From the NCBI GenBank assembly GCA_027083475.1, contig JALWON010000156.1:1-6066 (forward strand): DNA of 6,066 nt, read 5' to 3'. The position numbers and the translations under genes were made by a program. The DNA is from Sulfurimonas sp. GTDB taxonomy: Bacteria > Campylobacterota > Campylobacteria > Campylobacterales > Sulfurimonadaceae. Positions 1 through 5,967 of the stretch are shown piece by piece. Position 1 is the stretch's first letter; each line of letters starts with the position of its first letter. The notes under the pieces were generated by a model. That model made no database searches and was not told the DNA's origin. It saw nothing but the letters and a program-made list of their open reading frames with translations.

Positions 1-28
1 ATTATACAACTAATAAAATCAGTATCAA
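1..28 (-). promoter_or_regulatory. Candidate leftward sigma-70 promoter at the window edge
   Basis: On the minus strand TTGATA (23-28) and TATAAT (1-6) are separated by 16 bp, five of six and six of six matches to the sigma-70 consensus with near-ideal spacing. It lies just after the stop codon of the AMMECR1-like gene and would fire a transcript leaving the window to the left. This is inferred from the motif alone in AT-rich DNA, and the gene it would serve is not visible. Confidence 0.4.
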
Positions 29-31
29 TAT

Positions 32-376
32 CTAAACAATAATCGCCTCATCTCTTTGACTTATTGTCCCATCAGGAGTCTCTAAAATGAGTTCTATTTC
101 AGAGTGGAGGTATTCTGAGGTTGTGAGAATATCGCCATTTTCAAAGGCGGCTTTTTTTGCACCAATGATAATGTTGTTTAGAAGTGAATCTACCTTTTTG
201 TGGATGCTGTAAGATGACTTGAGCTCTTTTTGTATAAATATATTCAGGGTAATGGGTATGTTTTCTTGAAGGAGTGGGTGTGCTTGAAGCAGGGAATTTG
301 TGTCTATAGTTCTTTGTGCTTCAAAGACTTCTTGAATGGAATCACGAGCAAGTTGTAACAGTACAGAACGACTCAT
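32..376 (-). CDS. Small protein resembling a degenerate AMMECR1 domain
   Basis: This 114-residue protein has no signal peptide or membrane segment. Its layout recalls the AMMECR1 fold: an opening LLQLAR helix (6-11), a strand-like stretch PITLNIFIQKELKSS (41-55) where AMMECR1 proteins have FVTL...LRGCIG, a helix ending AKKAAFEN (73-80) that matches the usual nA..AAf.D, and LTTSEYLHSEIELI (84-97) resembling ltxeEl..l.ieIsvL. The LRGCIG signature itself is absent, and the protein is much shorter than usual family members (about 180-200 aa). AMMECR1 proteins often sit near a radical SAM enzyme and a Memo protein, but neither is seen in this window. The ATG overlaps the antiporter stop codon (ATGA, 373-376), with AAGGAG (381-386) 4 nt upstream, so the start is well supported and translation is probably coupled. 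The gene is real; the family call is remote and motif-based, and the function is unknown. Confidence 0.72.
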   Translation of the reverse strand: MSRSVLLQLARDSIQEVFEAQRTIDTNSLLQAHPLLQENIPITLNIFIQKELKSSYSIHKKVDSLLNNIIIGAKKAAFENGDILTTSEYLHSEIELILETPDGTISQRDEAIIV

Positions 377-1521
377 GAGACTCCTTTATGATTGTTGATA
401 AGTTTAATAATAATCATAACACTAATTACCTGAAACAGTGCCGCTAAAATAAAAGCATAGTAGTGGAGTTCATCGATGGACTTTGCACTAAACGCAAGGG
501 TTGCCATCGCAATAAGCAAGGTGAGCGGCATAGAGTGTGAAAGCCCCATGAGCACAGCATCTATAGTTTGCAACTCTCTTATAAAAACAAGTGCAGCAAA
601 AACTCGCATTGCTATCATAAATAGAGCAATTTCTAAAGCTTTGATGATAAGACCTTGTGTAAAGAGCTGTTCAATGTGAAAGGCAGTTCCAATATGGATA
701 AAAAAGAGTGGAATTAAAAATCCAAATCCAAAAGAAGCAAGTTTTTCAGGAAGTTCATGCTTATGGTCAAAAAATGTAGGGATAAAAATACCTGCCAAAA
801 ACGCACCAAAGGCAAGTTCGAGTTTTAAAAACAGCATGGCAGCAATAAGTAAGGTGAAAATCCCCATAGAGAGGCGTATATCTTGCTCTTTGTTATCTTC
901 ATGGGGCATGAGGGCTGTGGAGATTTTAGGAAACCACCAAAAAAGTAAGCCTGCTATTTTAAAGATGATAAACATAAAAAGAATGAAAGCAATGAGTGCC
1001 ATCATCGTTTGAAAAAGATGCAAACCAAAGCCGTCTCTGAGGGCTGCTGATGTTAAAGTTAAGATAACAATACTGATGACTTCCCCAATACCACCCGCTG
1101 TCATAGAGAGTTCTAGCCATGGAGTTTTGCCATACTCTTTGATGAGTGAAGCGACTAAACCTATGGAAATAAGCGGTAAAAGTACCATGAAAATATTGCC
1201 TAAGTTGATATACAGAGAAAAGAGGATGGAAAGGGTGTATAAAATCAGCAGATAGAGTAGGACTTTTTTGATGAGGTGTGTAGGAGTTTTGAGTACATTT
1301 TTGAGGTTAATCTCTGTTCCTGCAATAAACATAAGATACAAAAATCCAAACTCAGCCACAATGTCAAAAAGGTGTTCCTCATGTAAAAACCCAATATAGC
1401 CAAAGAGAGAACCTAAGATAATTTCTATGGGAGTTGTAGGGAGTTTTAAGTATTTGGCAAGAAAGGGTGAAAAGATAATAATGACTGAAAGGGTGAGAAT
1501 GAGTGTAATGGTATCAGTCAT
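373..1521 (-). CDS. Cation:proton antiporter, CPA2/Kef-type membrane domain
   Basis: This 382-residue, very hydrophobic protein has about 12-13 predicted membrane helices and fits the Na+/H+ exchanger membrane domain (CPA superfamily). It would exchange a monovalent cation (Na+ or K+) for protons across the inner membrane. Family-like segments are FGFLYLMFIAGTEIN (58-72), the presumed core helix AGGIGEVISI (142-151), AFGAFLAGIFIP (237-248) and PLFFIHIGTAFHI (271-283). Where characterised members carry an Asp at the ion site (ND, DD or QD), this protein has Gly146-Glu147. It ends right after the last helix, so it lacks the cytoplasmic TrkA-N/RCK domain of KefB and KefC and probably is not glutathione-gated. 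It starts 12 nt after the bioB stop with only a weak Shine-Dalgarno, suggesting translational coupling, and its stop overlaps the next start as ATGA. The ion specificity cannot be read from the sequence. Confidence 0.9.
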   Translation of the reverse strand: MTDTITLILTLSVIIIFSPFLAKYLKLPTTPIEIILGSLFGYIGFLHEEHLFDIVAEFGFLYLMFIAGTEINLKNVLKTPTHLIKKVLLYLLILYTLSILFSLYINLGNIFMVLLPLISIGLVASLIKEYGKTPWLELSMTAGGIGEVISIVILTLTSAALRDGFGLHLFQTMMALIAFILFMFIIFKIAGLLFWWFPKISTALMPHEDNKEQDIRLSMGIFTLLIAAMLFLKLELAFGAFLAGIFIPTFFDHKHELPEKLASFGFGFLIPLFFIHIGTAFHIEQLFTQGLIIKALEIALFMIAMRVFAALVFIRELQTIDAVLMGLSHSMPLTLLIAMATLAFSAKSIDELHYYAFILAALFQVISVMIIIKLINNHKGVS

Positions 1522-1533
1522 ATGATTTTGCTT

Positions 1534-2376
1534 TTAGACTTTTTTTGCCACTTGGAGATTGAGGGATTTGAGCATCTCTAAATCTTTATGCATTGCTCTT
1601 CCTGGTGTTGTGAGGTAGTTGCCTATGACAATAGAGTTTGCACCCGCATCAAAAATTTCGTTTTGACGTGCTCCAAACATAAGTTCACGTCCACCTGCTA
1701 CCATAATGCGTTGTGCATTTGGAATACTCTCTCGTGTGAGTTTTATAAGGGCGAGTGCTTCATCGACTGTTAAGGAGTTTGGTTCTAACTCAAGTGCGAC
1801 ATTATGATGGTAAAAGTTGATAGGCACAGAGGTAGGGTTTAAAGAGGCTAAAGACTCCAGCATACTGATTCGATCGGCTTGCGTTTCACCTAAGCCAAAG
1901 ATACCGCCTGTAATGAGTGTGAGTCCTGCTTTGTTCACATTTTGGCAGGTTTCATAGCGTTCACTCCATGGGTGTGTTGTACAAATCTCTTTGTAAAACT
2001 GCTCACTGGTCTCAAGATTATGGTTATATGCCTTGATGCCAGCACTTTTGAGTGTGAGGAGTTGTTCGAGTGTAGCTGTACCATTGCAGGCGATTAAACG
2101 CAGCTCTGGAGCTACTTTTGTTACAGCCTTGGCAACATCACAAACAAATTTGAGTGTTTTGTCATTTAAACCTTTATCGGCTGTGACTAAACAAAAACCT
2201 AAAGCTCCATTATCACGAGCACTGATAGCCTCTTGCTCAATGAGAGTTATCTCTTTTTGTTTGTAGCGCTCAATGTCTGCCTTGTAGCGAACACTTTGCG
2301 AACAAAATTTACAATCTTCTAAGCAAGTTCCACTGTTGATGTTACAGATGGCACATAAAAATATCTCTTGATTCAC
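1534..2376 (-). CDS. bioB: Biotin synthase (radical SAM), with one [2Fe-2S] ligand position changed
   Basis: BioB inserts sulfur into dethiobiotin, the last step of biotin synthesis, using S-adenosylmethionine and two iron-sulfur clusters. The radical SAM motif is intact: C18-x3-C22-x2-C25 in GTCLEDCKFCSQS. Two expected ligands of the second cluster are present, C62 (GFCLVTA, E. coli C97) and C97 (LIACNGT, E. coli C128). The third (E. coli C188 in KVCSGG) is Ile155 here, in AGLTLITGGIFGLGE. The end segment RIMVAGGRELM (223-233) matches the VAGGRE form I recall from epsilonproteobacterial BioB. At 280 residues it is shorter than the E. coli enzyme (346) but about the length of the Helicobacter and Campylobacter proteins. 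The start is GTG, chosen because AAGGA (2384-2388) lies 7 nt upstream and the protein begins MNQEIFLCAI, like its relatives. The start overlaps the yfcE stop by 1 nt (TAGTG). No other bio gene is in the window. Confidence 0.96.
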   Translation of the reverse strand: MNQEIFLCAICNINSGTCLEDCKFCSQSVRYKADIERYKQKEITLIEQEAISARDNGALGFCLVTADKGLNDKTLKFVCDVAKAVTKVAPELRLIACNGTATLEQLLTLKSAGIKAYNHNLETSEQFYKEICTTHPWSERYETCQNVNKAGLTLITGGIFGLGETQADRISMLESLASLNPTSVPINFYHHNVALELEPNSLTVDEALALIKLTRESIPNAQRIMVAGGRELMFGARQNEIFDAGANSIVIGNYLTTPGRAMHKDLEMLKSLNLQVAKKV

Positions 2377-2894
2377 TATTTTTTCCTTGTGTATGCAAAG
2401 TGTTTTTCTGAGAAAACAGTTTCATTTTTATTTTTACTCAAGTGTGTTACAAAAAGTGATGTTTCTGTGACTTCAAGTAAAGCACACTCTGAGATTGGTT
2501 TGTTTCTTGCACAACTCTCACCAGGGTTGAGAAAGAGGGTTCCATTGACAAAACGAGATTCAAAGGTATGAGTATGCCCAAAAATCACGATTTCTGTATC
2601 GGGTGTCATGTAAAAAGGGAGGTGCATTAACTTGAAACTTGTGTTGGCAAGTTTGAAGTAGTGAGGCTCTTTGACAAGATGATAATCGTTGTGGTACTGC
2701 ACGAGATGGGCATCATTGTTCCCATAAACACAGACATAGTGTGCTCCACAGTTTTTTAAAAGTTCAAGGGTCTCTACTTCGCAAATATCTCCTGCATGGA
2801 CAATGAATTCTGCCCCTTTTTCAAGGAGTACAGCTAGACTCTCTTGAGCAAGTTTTACTTTTGTGTGGGTGTCAGAGAGTATTCCTATTTTCAT
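2376..2894 (-). CDS. yfcE: YfcE/MJ0936-type metallophosphodiesterase
   Basis: This is a 172-residue cytoplasmic protein of the calcineurin-like phosphoesterase superfamily (small YfcE/MJ0936 group), which hydrolyses phosphodiesters with two metal ions; natural substrates are mostly unknown. All metal-binding motifs are visible: D8-x-H10 (SDTH), GD at 35-36 (HAGDI), GNND (58-61), H91 (LMH), and GHTH at 106-109, followed by NPGES (123-127), a variant of the usual NPGS. The length is normal for the group (about 160-185 aa). The ATG is supported by the canonical MKIGILSDTH opening. It overlaps the hepT stop as ATGA (2891-2894), and only a weak AAAAGAG lies upstream, so its translation probably depends on ribosomes finishing hepT. 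Downstream it overlaps bioB by 1 nt. Nothing ties its substrate to its neighbours. Confidence 0.93.
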   Translation of the reverse strand: MKIGILSDTHTKVKLAQESLAVLLEKGAEFIVHAGDICEVETLELLKNCGAHYVCVYGNNDAHLVQYHNDYHLVKEPHYFKLANTSFKLMHLPFYMTPDTEIVIFGHTHTFESRFVNGTLFLNPGESCARNKPISECALLEVTETSLFVTHLSKNKNETVFSEKHFAYTRKK

Positions 2895-3238
2895 ACGAGC
2901 TCTTTTAAAATTGTATGAATATCATGACTCAATTTTGGTAATTGTTCTCGGATGATCATTTCAATAATAAGTTTATTCACACCTTCATAATCATGTGCTA
3001 TATAGTTACGAGTGAGATAACTCTCTTTAATAGGAAGGTTTGTATATTTTTCTTGCAGTTGCGGTGTTAATTTATTGAGTGTTTCTCCTATTTGCATAAT
3101 GCACATATTGCTTGCATCAAAACCAATTTTACTATTTAAAAGCGCTTCAATGCTTTTAAACTCATCTTTATAACTCAATAAATCTTCTATTTTTTCAAGA
3201 ATAAACTTGAGCTTTTCTTTGTCTGATTGTTTAGACAT
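2891..3238 (-). CDS. hepT: HepT-like HEPN toxin (putative ribonuclease)
   Basis: This 115-residue, mainly helical protein belongs to the HepT (formerly DUF86) branch of HEPN proteins. The catalytic R-x4-H-x-Y motif is intact as RNYIAHDY, with R77, H82 and Y84. In characterised HepT/MntA systems (Shewanella) the toxin is an RNase, and the partner nucleotidyltransferase silences it by adding AMP to the tyrosine of this motif. The partner gene lies directly upstream with an 8-nt overlap (3231-3238). No clear Shine-Dalgarno precedes this ATG, which suggests coupled translation and keeps toxin production tied to antitoxin production. Its stop overlaps the yfcE start. The region is much more AT-rich than its neighbours. 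The family call is firm; activity is inferred from intact motifs. Confidence 0.9.
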   Translation of the reverse strand: MSKQSDKEKLKFILEKIEDLLSYKDEFKSIEALLNSKIGFDASNMCIMQIGETLNKLTPQLQEKYTNLPIKESYLTRNYIAHDYEGVNKLIIEMIIREQLPKLSHDIHTILKELV

Positions 3239-3542
3239 ATATGAGTTCTTTTTTTATCATGTCTTGAAAAACTTGACTATTATTGTCAGCAGAAGCTAAA
3301 TCTACTTTAGGGATATGCAGTTTTTTTTGAATATCATTTTTAATCTCTTCAAGTTGAGTAATTGCATTCCATCCTGTAAAAGTTGTAATGAATTTTTTAT
3401 CAATATCATATAAAATATCTAAATCACTCTGTTTTGTTGCATCTCCTCGAGCATAAGAACCAAAAACACCAATGAGTAAAAAACCAATTTGAGTATACTT
3501 TTTCTGCAATATTTGGAGATTGTTTATCATTGTTTCATTCAT
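3231..3542 (-). CDS. mntA: MntA-like nucleotidyltransferase antitoxin
   Basis: This 103-residue minimal nucleotidyltransferase is the antitoxin half of a HEPN/MNT pair. The family signature is complete: GSYARGDATKQSDLDIL (28-44), giving the GSxxRG core plus the metal-binding D40 and D42, with a third acidic residue at D81 in KVDLAS. Characterised MntA proteins transfer AMP from ATP to the HepT active-site tyrosine, blocking the toxin enzymatically rather than only by binding it. The start at 3542 is supported by AAGGAG (3550-3555) 7 nt upstream; a second in-frame ATG at codon 5 is possible but worse placed. A perfect TATAAT sits just upstream, so the pair probably has its own promoter. G+C in 2941-3540 is about 29%, against about 46% in sampled topA sequence, suggesting acquisition by transfer. 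Confidence 0.92.
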   Translation of the reverse strand: MNETMINNLQILQKKYTQIGFLLIGVFGSYARGDATKQSDLDILYDIDKKFITTFTGWNAITQLEEIKNDIQKKLHIPKVDLASADNNSQVFQDMIKKELIYV

Positions 3543-3549
3543 AATTTGA

Positions 3550-3555
3550 CTCCTT
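3550..3555 (-). promoter_or_regulatory. Strong Shine-Dalgarno of mntA
   Basis: AAGGAG on the minus strand lies 7 nt before the mntA ATG and is the best ribosome binding site in the gene cluster. It fixes the mntA start at 3542 rather than the internal ATG four codons later. The genes after it have weak sites or overlapping starts, so it may be the main ribosome entry point for the toxin-antitoxin pair and yfcE. Confidence 0.75.
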
Positions 3556-3565
3556 TGTGTAAAAG

Positions 3566-3571
3566 ATTATA
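3566..3571 (-). promoter_or_regulatory. Candidate -10 element for mntA-hepT
   Basis: A perfect TATAAT on the minus strand begins 2 nt after the topA stop codon. Transcription would start near 3559 and give a leader of about 17 nt containing the AAGGAG site. No convincing -35 is seen upstream, where the coding end of topA is purine-rich, but a weak -35 is usual for Campylobacterota sigma-70 promoters. I saw no clear operator palindrome around it. Confidence 0.4.
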
Positions 3572-3573
3572 TC

Positions 3574-5808
3574 CTATTTATTTTCTTTTTCTTCTTCACG
3601 AGGTGTACGTGCCTTACATTTTACGCACTCGTAAACTTCTTTATTTCTGTATGTTCGAGGAGCCAAAACACCTTTACAGCCTTTCTCTTTACATTTTATA
3701 GTGGTAGGTTCAAATTTTGAGATAAACTTACAATCAGGGTAGTTGTTACAACCCCAAAAAGGACCACGACGGGAGTTTTTCAGGCTTATTGTGCCTCCAC
3801 AATCAGGACAAGGTGTTTGAGAAGTTTTCTCTTGGACATTAATGCTTTTTGTATTTTTACAATCAGGATAGTTTGAACATGCTAAAAATTGTCCATTACG
3901 ACCATTCTTGACAACCATATCACTGCCACATTTGTCACATTTCTCTTCACTGAGCTCTTTTTTCTCTTCTATCTTGTTGCCCTCAGCATCGCATTGTTCG
4001 GTGTATTTACATTTAGGAAATCCACTACATGCGATAAAGTTTCCAAAACGCCCACTGCGTAGCAGGAGTTCATGCTCCCCACATTTTGGACATGTTCTTC
4101 CAAGTGGTTTAGCGAGCTTGAGACTGACAATCTTCTCTTTTCCTGCTTCGATTTGTTGCATAAAAGGGGTGTAGAAATCCGCTAAAAGCTTTTGCCAATC
4201 TACTTTGCCTTCGCTCACTTCATCGAGTTTTTCTTCCATGTTTGCAGTAAAGGAAATATCGACAATGTTTGCAAAGTGTTCTTCAAGAATTTTAGTCACA
4301 GTAAACGCCATCTCTGTTGGAATGATTTGTTTTTTCTCTATGGTAACATAAGTTCGTTGGGAGAGTGTTGCAACAGTAGGGGCGTAGGTTGAAGGGCGAC
4401 CGACACCTTCGGCTTCAAGTTTTTTAATGAGACTTGCTTCAGAGTAACGAGCAGGGGGCTCGGTAAAGTGTTGCTCTGGTTTGACACTTTGAAGCTCTGC
4501 TTTGTCGCCTTTTTTGAGTGTTGGGAGGAGTTTGTCTTTGTCTTCTGCTCCTGTAACAGCATAAAAACCATCAAAAATAAGTTTACGACCACTTGCACGG
4601 TACTCATTTTCATTGCCACTAAAGATGATGCTTTGTTGTTCAAACTTCGCGTCTTCCATTTGACAGGCCATAAAACGTTCGTAAATAAGGCGATAGAGTT
4701 TAATCTCGTCGGCTTTTAAAAAGCTTTGTGCCACTTCGGGGGTGAACTGCAACATAGTAGGGCGGATAGCCTCGTGTGCTTCTTGCGCACCTTTTGATTT
4801 TTTTGTATATACTTTTGCCTCTTTTGGAAGATACTTTGCTCCAAAACGACTCTCTATAATACCACGGACAGCACCTACTGCTTCTTGTGCAAGGTTGAGT
4901 GAATCTGTTCTCATATAGGTAATGACACCTGATGTCCCATCAGGAGTTTTGACACCCTCATAGAGTGCTTGAGCGACCATCATTGTTTTTTTTGGGGTAA
5001 ATCCTAGTTTGGAAGAAGCGGTTTGTTGGAGTGTAGAGGTCATGAAAGGGGGTGGTGTTTTACTTCTTCTCTCTTTTGTCTCAATTTTTGTAATCGTGAA
5101 ACTGTCTGCTTTGACACTTGCTGTTATATCTTTGGCCTGCGTTTCATTCGCTATGGACATCTTCTCTATTTTTTGACCCTTGTGGGCAATAAGATTGGCA
5201 TCAATGTTTGTTTGAAACACAGTATCAATGCTCCAGTACTCCACAGGAACAAAGGCTTGAATCTCGCGCTCACGATCGACCACGAGTTTAAGTGTAGAGC
5301 TTTGCACTCGCCCGCCTGAGAGCCCCTTTTGGATTTTTGATGCTAAAAGAGGTGAGAGTTTGTACCCCACAACACGGTCGAGTATTCGGCGTGCTTGCTG
5401 TGCGTTTACCATGTTCATGTCGAGTTTACGAGCGGATTCAAGAGCATGTTTAATGGCTGTTTTTGTAATCTCATGAAAAACGATGCGCGGTAACTCAAGA
5501 GGGTCTTTTTTCATCGCATGGGCAATATGCCACCCTATAGCTTCTCCTTCGCGGTCCTCATCGGTCGCGATATAGATAGTATCTGCTTTTTTTGCAAGGG
5601 CTTTTATCTCTTTGACCGTAGGGGCATTCTCTTTGGCGACAGAGTAGGTTGGGATGAGATGATGTGTCTCTTCATCTAGTTTAATACCAAAACGAGATTT
5701 TGGTAAATCACGGATGTGCCCTTTTGAGGCAATAACCTCATAGCCTTTGCCTAAAAAGTTTTTAATTGTTTTTGCTTTTGCCGGTGACTCAACGATAATT
5801 AAATTCAA
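3574..5808 (-). CDS. topA: DNA topoisomerase I (type IA), four C-terminal zinc ribbons
   Basis: TopA relaxes negative supercoils through a covalent 5'-phosphotyrosine. The 744 residues show the whole enzyme. The Toprim domain has E7 in VESPAKAKT and the acidic cluster DEDREGE (83-89). The catalytic tyrosine is Y298 in ITYMRTDS, with R300 and H345 (EAHEAIRP) matching E. coli R321 and H365, and a GVGRPSTYA motif lies at 468-476. Four zinc ribbons follow: C573/576/594/600, C624/627/644/650, C667/670/687/693 and C706/711/728/731. The length is close to that I recall for H. pylori TopA and shorter than E. coli (865 aa), whose tail is longer. The start is TTG: the conserved family opening MNLIIVESPAKAKT begins there, TAGGAA lies upstream, and an in-frame TAG sits four codons before it, with no ATG between. 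It is divergent from a flagellin gene. Confidence 0.98.
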   Translation of the reverse strand: MNLIIVESPAKAKTIKNFLGKGYEVIASKGHIRDLPKSRFGIKLDEETHHLIPTYSVAKENAPTVKEIKALAKKADTIYIATDEDREGEAIGWHIAHAMKKDPLELPRIVFHEITKTAIKHALESARKLDMNMVNAQQARRILDRVVGYKLSPLLASKIQKGLSGGRVQSSTLKLVVDREREIQAFVPVEYWSIDTVFQTNIDANLIAHKGQKIEKMSIANETQAKDITASVKADSFTITKIETKERRSKTPPPFMTSTLQQTASSKLGFTPKKTMMVAQALYEGVKTPDGTSGVITYMRTDSLNLAQEAVGAVRGIIESRFGAKYLPKEAKVYTKKSKGAQEAHEAIRPTMLQFTPEVAQSFLKADEIKLYRLIYERFMACQMEDAKFEQQSIIFSGNENEYRASGRKLIFDGFYAVTGAEDKDKLLPTLKKGDKAELQSVKPEQHFTEPPARYSEASLIKKLEAEGVGRPSTYAPTVATLSQRTYVTIEKKQIIPTEMAFTVTKILEEHFANIVDISFTANMEEKLDEVSEGKVDWQKLLADFYTPFMQQIEAGKEKIVSLKLAKPLGRTCPKCGEHELLLRSGRFGNFIACSGFPKCKYTEQCDAEGNKIEEKKELSEEKCDKCGSDMVVKNGRNGQFLACSNYPDCKNTKSINVQEKTSQTPCPDCGGTISLKNSRRGPFWGCNNYPDCKFISKFEPTTIKCKEKGCKGVLAPRTYRNKEVYECVKCKARTPREEEKENK

Positions 5809-5831
5809 ATAGTATTCCTATATGATAGTAT
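5809..5831 (-). repeat. Seven-bp direct repeat flanking the topA Shine-Dalgarno
   Basis: ATACTAT occurs twice on the minus strand, at 5825-5831 and 5809-5815, 16 bp apart. The two copies bracket the topA Shine-Dalgarno, and the second ends directly against the TTG start. This is seen in the sequence; whether a protein or RNA recognises it is unknown, and in AT-rich DNA it could be chance. Confidence 0.35.
5815..5820 (-). promoter_or_regulatory. Shine-Dalgarno that decides the TTG start of topA
   Basis: TAGGAA on the minus strand contains AGGA ending 7 nt before TTG. Combined with the in-frame TAG upstream and the conserved MNLIIVESPAKAKT opening, it makes TTG the only reasonable start. A UUG start normally lowers initiation compared with AUG. 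Confidence 0.7.
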
Positions 5832-5854
5832 AGTAAAATTGTTTTAGTTTTGGA

Positions 5855-5863
5855 AGTGTAGCA
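5855..5863 (-). promoter_or_regulatory. Candidate extended -10 promoter of topA
   Basis: On the minus strand a run of seven T leads into TGCTACACT, that is, TG-n plus a -10 with four of six consensus matches (TACACT against TATAAT). A T-rich run before TGn-TATAAT with a poor -35 is the form I recall for Campylobacter sigma-70 promoters. The predicted transcript would begin near 5848 and give a leader of about 40 nt before the TTG. Confidence 0.45.
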
Positions 5864-5897
5864 AAAAAATGTTAAATGAAAAAATTGCCTAATTTAT

Positions 5898-5924
5898 TAA
5901 AGTTATTTTTTCTCTTACCGATAT
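5898..5924 (+). promoter_or_regulatory. Sigma-28 (FliA) promoter of the flagellin gene
   Basis: TAAAGTTA (5898-5905), an 11-bp spacer and ACCGATAT (5917-5924) match the FliA consensus TAAAGTTT-N11-GCCGATAA at 7 of 8 and 6 of 8 positions with exact spacing. It points at the flagellin gene and would start transcription near 5931, leaving a leader of about 73 nt. Flagellin as a late, FliA-dependent gene is the usual rule, so motif and context agree. Confidence 0.82.
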
Positions 5925-5937
5925 TACTTTTATATCG
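5919..5937. repeat. Inverted repeat over the flagellin -10 and start site
   Basis: CGATAT (5919-5924) and ATATCG (5932-5937) form a perfect 6-bp inverted repeat with a 7-bp gap. The left arm lies within the sigma-28 -10 element and the right arm falls about where the transcript begins. It could be an operator or a coincidence built on the CGAT core; no regulator can be named. Confidence 0.4.
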
Positions 5938-5938
5938 A

Positions 5939-5950
5939 GGCAAGGAAGCC
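5939..5950 (+). promoter_or_regulatory. Candidate CsrA-binding hairpin in the flagellin leader
   Basis: GGC (5939-5941) can pair with GCC (5948-5950), presenting AAGGAA in the six-base loop. A GGA in a hairpin loop with an ANGGA core is the classical CsrA target. In Campylobacter jejuni the flaA leader is bound by CsrA, which the flagellin-sensing protein FliW in turn blocks. The stem is only three GC pairs, so the structure is weak on its own. Confidence 0.5.
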
Positions 5951-5967
5951 AAGATACAAACTTTAAT

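Noticed and set aside
2891..3571. Transposon or insertion-sequence ends around the toxin-antitoxin pair
   Set aside because: I found no matching terminal inverted repeats or target duplications by eye at the two junctions, and no transposase is present.
3543..3573. Terminator between topA and mntA
   Set aside because: The 31-nt gap has no inverted repeat with a T-run; it holds a -10-like element and a Shine-Dalgarno instead.
3489..3701. Plus-strand open frame across the mntA-topA junction
   Set aside because: It is antisense to two well-supported genes, has no ribosome site and no family features.
4338..4643. 101-codon minus-strand open frame inside topA
   Set aside because: It lies in another frame of a fully conserved topA and shows no recognisable motif, so it is a shadow.
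5851..5862. GG...GC pattern (TGGAAGTGTAGC) resembling a sigma-54 promoter upstream of flagellin
   Set aside because: The gap between GG and GC is 7 nt instead of the required 10, and the segment is better explained as the topA extended -10 on the other strand.
5869..5892. Seven-codon plus-strand reading frame before the flagellin gene, a possible leader peptide
   Set aside because: It has no Shine-Dalgarno, lies upstream of the predicted sigma-28 start site and would not be in the flagellin transcript.
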